Shown: positions 52,050 through 60,740, counted from the stretch's first letter. The stretch is DNA of 64,000 nt from Clostridiales bacterium (GCA_019418025.1 DYCR01000001.1:139198-203197); one strand, 5' to 3'. Numbers and translations are program-made. The notes: generated by a model not told the origin, from the letters alone.

Positions 52050-52687
52050 GGATACGGGTATTGTCGCTGCTGACGGCGATCTTACTGGCCTTGGCTGCGA
52101 CCACGGGGGCCCATGCCCACGGCACGGTGACCTATCAGGGCAACAGTCGGGATTTTGTCTTTGCCCCGGGCAGTGACCTGTCTCCCACGGATTTGTTCGA
52201 CGGCTTCAAGGGCGTTATGCCCGGGGATACCTTGATCCAGAGGATCAGGATACGCAGCGATGCATCCAAGGATGTGAAGGTGAAGCTGTACCTGCGGGCT
52301 TTGGGTGCGCAGTCCGGCAGTGAGGCGTTTCTCGATCAGCTGAAGCTGACGGTCCGGCAGGCAGGGGATTCGCCGTTGTTTCAGGCTCCGGCGGGTCAGT
52401 GCGGTCAGCTGAAGGACTGGCAGGAGCTGGGGACCTTTTACTCCGGCGCGGAGGTGGAGCTGCTGCTGACTCTGGAGGTCCCTCTCGAGATGGGCAACGA
52501 GTTTCAGAACGCCGTGGGGGCACTGGACTGGGAATTTGGGGCAGAGGAGCTTCCGGTGGAGCCGGATGACCCTGCTTCTCCCCACACGGGGGACGAAAGT
52601 CCGCTGCTAGGATACATCCTCCTGCTTTTTCTGGGAGGAGCGGGACTTGCCGGTCTGGCGGTGACAGGGTGGAAAAAGAAGGCTTGA
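52046..52687 (+). CDS. Sortase-anchored camelysin-like subunit (SPHTGD)
   Basis: 213 residues. Classic signal peptide ending AHA, a beta-sandwich with VMPGDTLIQRIRIRSD, then a short proline-rich spacer, the sorting signal SPHTGD (about residues 178-183), a membrane helix and WKKKA. Only this member of the operon has a wall-anchoring signal, so it is likely the base that attaches the fibre and vWA protein to peptidoglycan. The class B sortase at 30112 is a candidate partner. Confidence 0.85.
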   Translation: MRIRVLSLLTAILLALAATTGAHAHGTVTYQGNSRDFVFAPGSDLSPTDLFDGFKGVMPGDTLIQRIRIRSDASKDVKVKLYLRALGAQSGSEAFLDQLKLTVRQAGDSPLFQAPAGQCGQLKDWQELGTFYSGAEVELLLTLEVPLEMGNEFQNAVGALDWEFGAEELPVEPDDPASPHTGDESPLLGYILLLFLGGAGLAGLAVTGWKKKA

Positions 52688-52703
52688 TCTTTCATAGGCT
52701 GAG

Positions 52704-52735
52704 GCGGGCGGCCCCCTGAGGGGCTGCCCGCTTTT
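52704..52735 (+). terminator. Terminator of the sipW-fibre operon
   Basis: Stem GCGGGCGGCCCC / GGGGCTGCCCGC, followed by TTTT. Confidence 0.8.
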
Positions 52736-52754
52736 GGGATCTGTCGGGGGCGAT

Positions 52755-52783
52755 TTGACTTTCCTTTGAATATCGGGTAAACT
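52755..52783 (+). promoter_or_regulatory. Promoter of the GH2 gene
   Basis: TTGACT, 17 bases, TAAACT (52778-52783). Confidence 0.65.
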
Positions 52784-52850
52784 GATAGTCGTATTTTCGG
52801 ATCAGGTGTCGGCATGCATTCCGGCACGCATTGCAGGAGAAGGAACGATT

Positions 52851-55058
52851 ATGAGACAAGAAACAGTTTTAACCAAAGCATTATTTGCCAAGGCAGGTCA
52901 GCAGGCCGAGGAGATCACGCTCCCCCACACGTGGAACAATCTGGACGGACAGGACGGCGGCGACGACTATTGGCGCGGTCACGGTGTCTACCAAATCCAG
53001 CTGCCGGCCCCCACTGCCGGTCTGCGGCAGTATGTCCAGTTCGAGGGCGCAAACCACATTGCCGCCGTCAGCTGCAACGGGACATTTCTGGGAGAGCATC
53101 GGGGCGGCTTTTCCACCTTCCGGTTTGATGTGACAGACCACATGAAGCCTGAGGGCGGACTTCTTGAGGTGGATGTGACCAATGAGATCTGCGATGTCTA
53201 TCCCCAGAATGCGGACTTTACCTTCTACGGCGGCCTGTATCGGGACGTGACCTTCATCGAGGCAGACCCCACCCACTTTGACCTGATGAAGGACGGCACG
53301 CAGGGCGTGTTCGTGACGCCCCATGTATCGGGCAGAACACGTCTGGATCTGTTCCCCGTGAACGCGCAGGACTGCACCCTTCGGGTGGAGCTTGCCGATC
53401 AGCAGGGGACTGTCGTTGCCGCAGAGGAGACTGCCGCGCAGGAGCATACCGTGGTGGTGCTTGAGGTGGAGGAGCCCCACCTGTGGAACGGCGTGAAGGA
53501 CCCTTATCAGTACACCGCCCGGGCAGTGATCTGCCGTGAAGGACGGGAACTGGATGAAGTGACGGTTTCCTTCGGCTACCGTGGCTTCCATGTGGACCCG
53601 GAGCGGGGCTTTTTCCTGAACGGCAAGACCTACCCCCTGCACGGTGTCTGCCGCCATCAGGACCGTGAGGACAAGGGTTGGGCCATCGGCAGGGCCGAGC
53701 ATGAGGAGGATATGGAGCTGATCCGTCAGGTGGGTGCAAACACCATCCGTCTGGCCCACTATCAGCACGCCCAGTATTTCTACGATCTGTGCGACCGTGC
53801 CGGCATGGTGCTGTGGGCGGAGATCCCCTTTATCAGCGTATTCCGCCCGGGTGAAGCCGCACGCCAGAACACCCTGACCCAGATGCGTGAGCTGATCGCC
53901 CAGAATTACAACCATCCCTCCATCTTCTTCTGGGGCATCTCCAACGAGATCACCATCGGCGGCGAGAGCGAGGAGCTGTATCAGAACCTGTGCATGCTCA
54001 ATGCCCTGACCAAGGAAATGGACCCCTCCCGCCTGACAACCATGGCCCACGTGAGCATGGTACCCATGAACTCAGAGCATGTGTTCGTGTCGGATGTGCA
54101 GAGCTATAACCACTATCTGGGTTGGTACGGCGGCGATGTCAGCGAAAACGGCCCGTGGTTTGACAAATTCCGCAAAATGAATCCGGATCGGGCACTGGGC
54201 GTGTCGGAGTACGGCGCGGAGGCCATCCTCACATGGCACTCGGAAAAGCCGGAAAACCACGACTATACCGAGGAATATCAGGCATATTACCACCACGAGA
54301 TGCTGAAAACCTTTGAAAAGCGTCCCTACCTGTGGGCAACCCATGTCTGGAATATGTTCGACTTTGCGGCGGATGCCCGGGACGAGGGCGGCTGCAAGGG
54401 TCGCAACAACAAGGGTCTTGTCACCTATGACCGCAAGATCAAAAAGGACAGCTTTTATATCTATCAGGCCTACTGGACTCAGGAGCCTATGGTCCACATC
54501 TGCGGCTCCCGCTTCACAGACCGGGCGCCGGGTCAGCGGAATGTGACGGTCTACACCAACTGCCCCAGTGTGACCCTGTATGTCAACGGCAGACGGTTCA
54601 AAAAGAAAAAGACCGCCGATCATGCCTGCGTTTTTGAGAACGTGAAGCTGATCAACGGGGAAAACACCCTTGTGGCTAAGGTCGATGGAGCAGAGGATCA
54701 GATCATGCTCCGTGGAGTGGATACCCCCAATCAGGGCTACATCCTGCCCGTTGGGGCAGGCGATGCCGGAAACTGGTTCGATGCCGAGGGCAAGGAGCGC
54801 CGTCTGGAGTTCCCGGAGGGCTGCTGCTCGATTCATGATAAGCTGGGCGAGCTTCTGGAGCATCCCGAGGCCGGCCCCATGCTGCGCCAGATGATCACGG
54901 AGATGGCAGATCAGGTGGGCATGGGCAAGAACATCAACAGCCTGCTGCGGATGGTCCGCTCCATGCGTCTGGAGGAGGTCATCAAGATGGCAGGAAAGAA
55001 GCTGCCCGAGGGTATGGCCTACGAGCTGAACGAGAAGCTGATCCAGTTTAAGAAATAA
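52851..55058 (+). CDS. Glycoside hydrolase family 2 (beta-galactosidase type)
   Basis: 735 residues, cytoplasmic. N-terminal jelly-roll (LPHTWNNLDGQDGGDDYWRG), Ig-like domain, TIM barrel with acid/base E366 (WGISNEITIG) and nucleophile E453 (VSEYGAEA), then a C-terminal beta domain. NNKGLV matches the NxKG pattern of beta-glucuronidases but is also found in beta-galactosidases of this type, so the sugar specificity is open. ATG 52851 follows AGGAGAAGG; the longer reading frame upstream is unlikely. Own promoter and terminator. Confidence 0.9.
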   Translation: MRQETVLTKALFAKAGQQAEEITLPHTWNNLDGQDGGDDYWRGHGVYQIQLPAPTAGLRQYVQFEGANHIAAVSCNGTFLGEHRGGFSTFRFDVTDHMKPEGGLLEVDVTNEICDVYPQNADFTFYGGLYRDVTFIEADPTHFDLMKDGTQGVFVTPHVSGRTRLDLFPVNAQDCTLRVELADQQGTVVAAEETAAQEHTVVVLEVEEPHLWNGVKDPYQYTARAVICREGRELDEVTVSFGYRGFHVDPERGFFLNGKTYPLHGVCRHQDREDKGWAIGRAEHEEDMELIRQVGANTIRLAHYQHAQYFYDLCDRAGMVLWAEIPFISVFRPGEAARQNTLTQMRELIAQNYNHPSIFFWGISNEITIGGESEELYQNLCMLNALTKEMDPSRLTTMAHVSMVPMNSEHVFVSDVQSYNHYLGWYGGDVSENGPWFDKFRKMNPDRALGVSEYGAEAILTWHSEKPENHDYTEEYQAYYHHEMLKTFEKRPYLWATHVWNMFDFAADARDEGGCKGRNNKGLVTYDRKIKKDSFYIYQAYWTQEPMVHICGSRFTDRAPGQRNVTVYTNCPSVTLYVNGRRFKKKKTADHACVFENVKLINGENTLVAKVDGAEDQIMLRGVDTPNQGYILPVGAGDAGNWFDAEGKERRLEFPEGCCSIHDKLGELLEHPEAGPMLRQMITEMADQVGMGKNINSLLRMVRSMRLEEVIKMAGKKLPEGMAYELNEKLIQFKK

Positions 55059-55112
55059 CAGCGGTGGGGCGTATGCCTGTGATCGGCAGCTCGGCCCATC
55101 GGCACAATAAAG

Positions 55113-55158
55113 AAATGCCCCTCCCCTGCACGGTTTTGGTGCAGAGGAGGGGCATTTT
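55113..55158 (+). terminator. Terminator of the GH2 gene
   Basis: Long GC-rich stem AAATGCCCCTCC / GGAGGGGCATTT with an inner CTGCA/TGCAG stem and TTTT. Confidence 0.85.
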
Positions 55159-55161
55159 CAG

Positions 55162-55236
55162 TTTGCAGGCAGCTTTTTGAGCCTGCCTGCAAAAGCAGAT
55201 AAAAGCGTCCGCACCTCAAGCGAAGTGCGGACGCTC
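55162..55236. other. Two further hairpins after the GH2 gene
   Basis: TTTGCAGGCAG / CTGCCTGCAAA (about 55162-55193) and AGCGTCCGCAC / GTGCGGACGCT (about 55204-55235). Redundant or convergent stop signals between the GH2 gene and the tRNA on the other strand. Confidence 0.55.
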
Positions 55237-55267
55237 ATTTTGGTGAGAACGCCGGATGAATACAATA

Positions 55268-55315
55268 AAAAAGACGAGTGTTCTTACAGCTTTTCAAATG
55301 CTGTAAGAACACTCG
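55268..55315 (-). terminator. Terminator of tRNA-Leu
   Basis: Sixteen-base stem CGAGTGTTCTTACAGC / GCTGTAAGAACACTCG, then on the minus strand GTCTTTTTT. Confidence 0.9.
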
Positions 55316-55318
55316 CCA

Positions 55319-55403
55319 TGGTGCGGGCGACAGGACTCGAACCTGCACGTCTTTCAACAGAGGAACCTAAATCCACCGAGTCTACCAATTCCACCACGCC
55401 CGC
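55319..55403 (-). tRNA. tRNA-Leu (TAG)
   Basis: 85 bases with CCA encoded and a long variable arm. Acceptor GCGGGCG / CGCCCGC; anticodon loop TTTAGGT with TAG; one U-U mismatch in the anticodon stem (GTGGA/TCCTC); T-loop GTTCGAGTC. Confidence 0.92.
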
Positions 55404-55479
55404 ATATAAAATTGTTCCTCAGATTTTTACACGGCGAGGAGACCGAGGTGGGGCGCACAGCCGATTCCACAATGTAAAT

Positions 55480-55509
55480 ATTCTACCATGGGGATGTGGC
55501 AAATGTCAA
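55480..55509 (-). promoter_or_regulatory. Promoter of tRNA-Leu
   Basis: Minus strand TTGACA (55509-55504), 18 bases, TAGAAT (55485-55480). Confidence 0.7.
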
Positions 55510-55516
55510 GAGCGTT

Positions 55517-55538
55517 TGCCCCTCCCGTGGGAGGGGCA
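55517..55538 (-). terminator. Hairpin after the M14 peptidase gene
   Basis: TGCCCCTCCC / GGGAGGGGCA with almost no loop and no T run; a weak terminator at best, directly before the tRNA-Leu promoter. Confidence 0.4.
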
Positions 55539-55545
55539 TGGAAAA

Positions 55546-56463
55546 TCAGCCTGTGGCGGCGGTGACCAGAATCCCCAGATTGTCTTTGTAGATTTCGTCA
55601 AACTGGGAAAGAGGCAGGGGATTTGTGCCGGAGCCTGCCTCGATGGTGAAGCCGGGGCGGCGGAACTCCTGAATGAACCAGTCTTTGTATCCGGCAAAGG
55701 AGGAATTGAAGGGTACATCCTCCAGAGCGTAGCCGCTGACCTGAGCAAACCGCTGAGCCAGCTCCTCGGTCCCCGGCACCTCGATGCCGCCGTATTTGTA
55801 ATAAATGACCTGACCTTGGGTGTGAAAGGCCAGCACCAGATCCGGCGAGATCCTCTGGGTGTAGTCATACAGCGCCTGCGTTTCGATTTGGGACAGGGGG
55901 GCCCGCCCCACATAGTCTCTGGGCGCAGGACTGGTGTAGCCCTGACGGAATTTGATCTCCCGGGCCATGAGCCATCCGGCAGGATAGTTCAGGTTCAGAT
56001 CCACCCCGTTGAGATTGGCCTTCCAGCCGGAGGGGAAGGGGATGTTGGGGTAATTCTGAGCAAAGCCCTTGGCCCGCTCGTATTGTTCCTCACCGGGCTG
56101 CAGCACTCCGGTCACCAGATCCACTCCGTCGGGATCGACCATGGGCACGATGTAAACGGTGGCTTCGGTGGAAAGAAGCCTTGCCGGCTGCTGAAAAATG
56201 GTCCCGTCGGAGCGGATCGCCTCGGCGTATTCCTCTGCGAATTTCAGCAGCAGCGGTGTGGTGATCCACTCGTTGGCGTGGTGGGCCGCCGAGTAGATGA
56301 CCCGCCGCTTTCCTGTGCCGATGGCCATGGCATAGATGGGGCGGCCGAATGCGGTGGTTGCCAGCAGCTCCGTGCGGATCATGGGATACTGGGCCGACAG
56401 CTGCTCCACGGTGGCGGCATACAGCTGGGCGGTCATGGGTACATCGGTGGGTACAATTGCCAT
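55546..56463 (-). CDS. M14-family zinc carboxypeptidase (gamma-D-glutamyl-diamino-acid peptidase type)
   Basis: 305 residues. Zinc ligands H62 and E65 in HHANE, a third His in LAFHTQGQ, and the catalytic Glu in TIEAGSG. Substrate residues NLNGVDLNLNYP match the Bacillus endopeptidase I / MpaA group that cuts peptidoglycan stem peptides. No signal peptide, suggesting it trims recycled muropeptides inside the cell. Start 56463 follows GGAGG. Last gene of the trmB-mnmG operon (46 bases after mnmG). Confidence 0.87.
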   Translation of the reverse strand: MAIVPTDVPMTAQLYAATVEQLSAQYPMIRTELLATTAFGRPIYAMAIGTGKRRVIYSAAHHANEWITTPLLLKFAEEYAEAIRSDGTIFQQPARLLSTEATVYIVPMVDPDGVDLVTGVLQPGEEQYERAKGFAQNYPNIPFPSGWKANLNGVDLNLNYPAGWLMAREIKFRQGYTSPAPRDYVGRAPLSQIETQALYDYTQRISPDLVLAFHTQGQVIYYKYGGIEVPGTEELAQRFAQVSGYALEDVPFNSSFAGYKDWFIQEFRRPGFTIEAGSGTNPLPLSQFDEIYKDNLGILVTAATG

Positions 56464-56509
56464 AAAAATCGCCTCCGACTATCCTATGCGTCGGAGGCGA
56501 AAGGGTGCA

Positions 56510-58387
56510 TTATGAAAGCTTCTGCTGCTCCAGATAGATCAGCAGCACGGCGATGTCTGCCGGACTGACGCCGGAGATTCGGCTGGCCTGACCCACGGAC
56601 ATGGGGCGGATCTGGGACAGCTTCTGCCGTGCCTCGATGCGCAGACCCGCAATGGCCTCGTAGTCGATGTCCTCCGGCAGTGCCTTTGCCTCGGCCTGAC
56701 GGAACTGGGCCACCTGCTTTTCCTGACGGGCAAGATATCCGGCGTATTTCACTTGGATCTCCACCTCGTCGGTCACGTCCTCGGGCAGCTCCGGACGGCT
56801 CTGGTCAAAGGGCGCAAGGTCCGCATAGGTCACCTGAGGGCGGCGGAGCAGATCGGCCAGACGGGCAGAGGAGGTCACGGGGGCAGATTCCCGCCGAGCC
56901 AGCATTTCGTTGAGGGCATCGCTTGCCGGAACACCGTTGCTTTCCAGACGGCTGCATTCCTTGGCGACGGCCTCGTACTTTGCCTGAACCTGAGCAAGGC
57001 GCTGATCGCTGACAAGACCCACCCGATGACCGATGGCGGTGAGACGCTGATCGGCATTGTCCTGACGGTGCAGCAGCCGGTATTCAGACCGACTGGTCAT
57101 GATGCGGTAGGGCTCCTCGGTGCCCTTGGTCACCAGATCGTCGATCAGGGTGCCGATGTAGCTGGTGTCCCGGGTGAGGATCATGGGCTCCCTGCCCTGA
57201 AGCTTCAGGGCGGCATTGATGCCTGCCACCAGACCCTGTGCGGCGGCCTCTTCATAGCCGGAGGTGCCGTTAAACTGGCCTGCGCCGTAGAGCCGTGGGA
57301 TGCGCTTTGTCTCCAAGGTGGGCAGCAGCTCGGTGGGGTCGATGCATTCGTATTCGATGGCGTATGCCGGACGCATCATCTCGGCATGCTCAAGGCCGGG
57401 GACGGTGCGCATCATGGCAAGCTGTACATCCTCCGGCAGACTGGAGGAAAAGCCCTGAATGTAAAGCTCCTCGGTGTCCAGACCGCAGGGCTCGATGAAC
57501 AGCTGATGGCGGGGTTTATCGGAAAACCGCTCGATCTTTGTCTCGATACTGGGGCAGTATCGGGGGCCGACACCGGAGATGGTGCCGTCAAACATGGGGC
57601 TGCGGTGGAAATTCCGGCGGATCAGGCGGTGGGTCTCCTCGTTGGTGTAGGTCAGGTAGCACACCGCCCGATTTTCGGGGCGATGCTCCGTGCGGAAGGA
57701 GAAGGGCTCCACCTTTTCGTCACCGGGCTGCAGCTCCATCTGGGAAAAATCCACGCTCCTGCGGTTGATTCGGGGAGGGGTCCCGGTCTTGAAGCGGCGC
57801 AGAGGCAGCCCAAGGCTGCGCAGATTGTCGGTAAGGCCGACACTGGCGTGCATCCCGTCGGGGCCGGAGGAGTAGACGCTCTCTCCGGTGATGACGGTGG
57901 AGTCCAGATAGGTTCCGGTGGCGATGATGACGGCTTTCGCGTCATAGTGAGCGCCGAGCATGGTGTCCACACCGGTGACACCGTTTTCGTCGGTGGTGAC
58001 GGCGGTGATCATGGCCTGCTTCAGCTCCAGTCCGGGGGTCTGCTCCAGAACGTGCTTCATGTAGTTCTGGTAGGCCCGTCGGTCGGCCTGAGCCCGCAGG
58101 GAGTGGACGGCAGGGCCTTTGCCCCGATTGAGCATCCGATACTGGATGCAGCAGTGGTCAGCCGCAAGCCCCATCTGACCGCCCAGCGCATCCAGCTCCC
58201 GAACCAGATGCCCCTTGCCCGTGCCGCCGATGGCCGGATTGCAGGGCAGATTGCCCACGGCATCCAGATTGATGGTGAACAGGATGGTGTGCAGCCCCAG
58301 ACGGGCGGCGGCAAGGGCGGCCTCGATCCCGGCGTGTCCGGCACCGATGACGGCAACGTCACAGCTGCCGGCAAGATAGGAGGTCAT
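56510..58387 (-). CDS. mnmG: tRNA uridine-5-carboxymethylaminomethyl modification enzyme MnmG
   Basis: MnmG (GidA) with MnmE modifies the wobble uridine of several tRNAs, using FAD. 625 residues. FAD-binding GAGHAGIEAALAAAR at the N-terminus, NPAIGGTGKGHLVRELDALG, GTPPRINRRS, TGTYL and a C-terminal helical domain ending ISGVSPADIAVLLIYL. The start overlaps trmB by four bases. No mnmE was seen in the window. Confidence 0.96.
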   Translation of the reverse strand: MTSYLAGSCDVAVIGAGHAGIEAALAAARLGLHTILFTINLDAVGNLPCNPAIGGTGKGHLVRELDALGGQMGLAADHCCIQYRMLNRGKGPAVHSLRAQADRRAYQNYMKHVLEQTPGLELKQAMITAVTTDENGVTGVDTMLGAHYDAKAVIIATGTYLDSTVITGESVYSSGPDGMHASVGLTDNLRSLGLPLRRFKTGTPPRINRRSVDFSQMELQPGDEKVEPFSFRTEHRPENRAVCYLTYTNEETHRLIRRNFHRSPMFDGTISGVGPRYCPSIETKIERFSDKPRHQLFIEPCGLDTEELYIQGFSSSLPEDVQLAMMRTVPGLEHAEMMRPAYAIEYECIDPTELLPTLETKRIPRLYGAGQFNGTSGYEEAAAQGLVAGINAALKLQGREPMILTRDTSYIGTLIDDLVTKGTEEPYRIMTSRSEYRLLHRQDNADQRLTAIGHRVGLVSDQRLAQVQAKYEAVAKECSRLESNGVPASDALNEMLARRESAPVTSSARLADLLRRPQVTYADLAPFDQSRPELPEDVTDEVEIQVKYAGYLARQEKQVAQFRQAEAKALPEDIDYEAIAGLRIEARQKLSQIRPMSVGQASRISGVSPADIAVLLIYLEQQKLS

Positions 58388-59070
58388 TGGCAGACCTCCT
58401 CAGAGGACTTCTTTTCCTCGGGGGGCAGGACAAAGGGCTTGCAGACCACCTCGCAGCGGTTGATGGGGGTGCCGAGGGCATGGAACTTCTCTTCGTAGCC
58501 GGTCATGATGCCGACGATGCCGTTTTCGTGGAGGTTGCGGGTCAGATTTTTGACCTCCAGACCGCAGGCGGCGAACTCCTCCACGCTGAACTCGAACAGA
58601 GGAGCGTTGTCGGTCTTGAAGTGGACCTCGCCGCCTTGGCGGACCACGCGGCAGTATTTATCCAAAAAGCCCCTGTGGGTCAGGCGGCGCTTGGCGTTTT
58701 TCTTTCTGGGCCAGGGGTCGGGGAAGTTGATGAACAGCCGGTCGATCTCGCCGCCGTCAAAGCAGGACTCCATGTTTGCCACGTCCATGTCGATGAAAAA
58801 CACGTTGGTCAGACCCATGGCCTGAGCCTTTTCCATAGCAACGACCATGGCCTCACGGCACCGCTCCACGGCGATCAGCAGCACGTCGGGATTTGCCTGA
58901 GCGGTTTCGGCGGTGAACTTGCCCTTGCCGCAGCCGACCTCCACCCACAGGGCGGTGCAGTCGGGCTTCAGGGAGCGCCAGCTGCCCTTTTTGGCTTCCG
59001 GCTCGGAAATTCTGAAATCTGCGCATTTTTCCATCCGGGGCTCCAGATTGCGCATTCTTCTCATTCTCAT
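58384..59070 (-). CDS. trmB: tRNA (guanine-N7-)-methyltransferase
   Basis: TrmB makes 7-methylguanosine at position 46 of tRNAs using SAM. 228 residues. Motif I VEVGCGKGKF, FINFPDPWPRKKNAKRR (the family signature) and FKTDNAPLFEFS. Start 59070 follows AGGAGG. First gene of an operon with mnmG, linking two tRNA-modifying enzymes, and with a peptidase. Confidence 0.95.
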   Translation of the reverse strand: MRMRRMRNLEPRMEKCADFRISEPEAKKGSWRSLKPDCTALWVEVGCGKGKFTAETAQANPDVLLIAVERCREAMVVAMEKAQAMGLTNVFFIDMDVANMESCFDGGEIDRLFINFPDPWPRKKNAKRRLTHRGFLDKYCRVVRQGGEVHFKTDNAPLFEFSVEEFAACGLEVKNLTRNLHENGIVGIMTGYEEKFHALGTPINRCEVVCKPFVLPPEEKKSSEEVCQ

Positions 59071-59106
59071 GTGTAATTCCTCCTAAGGAATGTGTTTATT
59101 TGGTCT

Positions 59107-59135
59107 AGTATAGCAAAAAGGGATGTACGTGTCAA
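59107..59135 (-). promoter_or_regulatory. Promoter of trmB-mnmG
   Basis: Minus strand TTGACA (59135-59130), 17 bases, TATACT (59112-59107). Confidence 0.8.
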
Positions 59136-59146
59136 AGGAAATGGCG

Positions 59147-60343
59147 TTATTTCCCCGAATCCCACATATCATCCGGCGGACAGCTGCCGGTGTCAAAGGT
59201 GATGACGGTGTAGTATGTGGTATCGGTCAGATTGATAGCGGTGTCCAGCTGGCGCTTGATCTGTTGGCGCTTATTGCTCAGCTCATAGGGGATGATGGCA
59301 TCGAAGATCAGGTTGGTGTGGGTGTCCCCACGGACCATGCGGAAATCGTGGATGCTGATGCGGGGGTCGATGGATTTTAGCACCTTGGAAACGGCCTGAC
59401 GCATGCGGTTTAGCTCCTTGTCGTTGGTGACCACGGGATCATAGTGGATCACCAGATGGATGCCGTAGTCGTTCAGCACCTGCCGCTCCACGTCGTCGAT
59501 GATGGTGTGGCACAGCAGCACGTCCTCCCGCATGTCCATCTCGGCATGGACACTGGCAAACCGCTGCCCGGGGCCGTAGTCGTGGACCATCAGATCGTGG
59601 TAGCCGAGGATCTTGTCGTTGGAGCGCAGGGCGGAGATGATGGTGCGCTGAAGCTCCGGGTCGGCGGCTTCTCCCAACAGGGGGGAGATGGTGTCCTTTG
59701 CCATGCCTGCGCCGGAATAGATGATGAACAGGGCCACGGCAAGGCCGGCATATCCGTCGATGTTGATCTGGGTGAAATGTGTGAAAATGGCACCAAGGAG
59801 GACGGCACCGGTGGAGATGCAGTCGTTTCGGCTGTCGGCGGCGGTGGCAAGCAGAGCCGTGGAGTCGATGGCCCTGCCCAATCTGCCGTTGACGGCGGCA
59901 AGCATCAGCTTGATGCCGATGGAAAGCAGCAGGACGATGACCAGTGCGCCGGAGAAGCTCACGGCCTCCGGATGCAGGATCTTCATAAAGGAGGTCCTTG
60001 CCAGCTCAAAGCCGATCATGACGATCATAAAGGCCACGGCAAGGCCGGACAGGTATTCAAATCTTGCGTGGCCGTAGGGGTGGTTTTCGTCGGCAGGACG
60101 CTCGGCCAGCTTGAAGCCCACGAAGGTGACGATGGCGGAGCTGGCATCTGATAGGTTGTTCATGGCGTCGGCGGTGATGGAAACGGAGCCGGACAGGGTG
60201 CCGACGGTGATTTTGCCTGCAAACAGGATCAGATTTGCAAGGATGCCCAGAATGCCGCTGCGCTTGCCCACCCTTGAGCGGACGTTCAGATCGTTGGGGT
60301 CAGCCTCCGGCGGCAGGATTCGGTTGGTCAGAAATGAGATCAT
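59147..60343 (-). CDS. Cation diffusion facilitator (CDF) metal exporter
   Basis: 398 residues. Six membrane helices in the first 210 residues, with ITADAMNNLSDASSA and HPYGHARFEYLSGL carrying the metal-binding His/Asp residues, then a cytoplasmic ferredoxin-like domain with YHDLMVHDYGPG and HAEMD, and an extra C-terminal segment of about 100 residues. CDF proteins export Zn, Mn, Fe or similar in exchange for protons; which metal is not clear. Start 60343 follows GGAGGG. Confidence 0.9.
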   Translation of the reverse strand: MISFLTNRILPPEADPNDLNVRSRVGKRSGILGILANLILFAGKITVGTLSGSVSITADAMNNLSDASSAIVTFVGFKLAERPADENHPYGHARFEYLSGLAVAFMIVMIGFELARTSFMKILHPEAVSFSGALVIVLLLSIGIKLMLAAVNGRLGRAIDSTALLATAADSRNDCISTGAVLLGAIFTHFTQINIDGYAGLAVALFIIYSGAGMAKDTISPLLGEAADPELQRTIISALRSNDKILGYHDLMVHDYGPGQRFASVHAEMDMREDVLLCHTIIDDVERQVLNDYGIHLVIHYDPVVTNDKELNRMRQAVSKVLKSIDPRISIHDFRMVRGDTHTNLIFDAIIPYELSNKRQQIKRQLDTAINLTDTTYYTVITFDTGSCPPDDMWDSGK

Positions 60344-60395
60344 GTAAAACCCTCCATGCTTTCAGGAATGATAAAATATATCTGTCATTCTTTCC

Positions 60396-60424
60396 ATTAT
60401 ATGCCCAAAAGCGGAGTAAGTCCA
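60396..60424 (-). promoter_or_regulatory. Promoter of the CDF gene
   Basis: Minus strand TGGACT, 17 bases, TATAAT (60401-60396). Confidence 0.6.
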
Positions 60425-60471
60425 GAATAACTTGCAGGGATTGTTGGATATTTCCTAAAAAACGGGAAATA

Positions 60472-60507
60472 AAAACTTCCCTGACGAAGGGTCAGGGAAG
60501 TTTGCGG
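60472..60507 (-). terminator. Second (distal) terminator of the ABC exporter operon
   Basis: Eleven-base stem AACTTCCCTGA / TCAGGGAAGTT inside a 36-base unit that is identical to 60704-60739. Confidence 0.85.
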
Positions 60508-60703
60508 CGCGTCAAAAGTCTGCCCGAGTTTTCCGCTTTAGCGGCAAACAAAGTAAAAATCATTTTCCACGGGGGCGTGTACCTCGGGGAAAATACTGCT
60601 CAGCCTGAGAGTGTGGAATTTCCCCGTCAGTGACGGGGAAATTATGCGCATGTCAGGCTGCAAAAATTGCCCGAAAGCCCTGAAAGGGTTTTCGGGCAGT
60701 CTT
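60508..60703 (-). repeat. Intergenic terminator element, copy C (with internal insert)
   Basis: 196 bases on the minus strand between two identical 36-base terminators. It matches the reference copy at 43291-43437 in all blocks (AGACTGCCCGAAAACCC, TTTTTGCAGCCTGACATG, ATTTTCCCCGAGGTACACGC, GTGGAAAATGATTTTTAC, GCCGC-TAAA-GCGG, AGACTTTTGAC) but has about 50 extra bases after GACATG, containing a hairpin AATTTCCCCGTCA / TGACGGGGAAATT. Confidence 0.8.
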
Positions 60704-60739
60704 AAAACTTCCCTGACGAAGGGTCAGGGAAGTTTGCGG
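60704..60739 (-). terminator. First (proximal) terminator of the ABC exporter operon
   Basis: The same 36-base unit as 60472-60507, one base after the stop codon of the exporter gene. Confidence 0.85.
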
Positions 60740-60740
60740 A

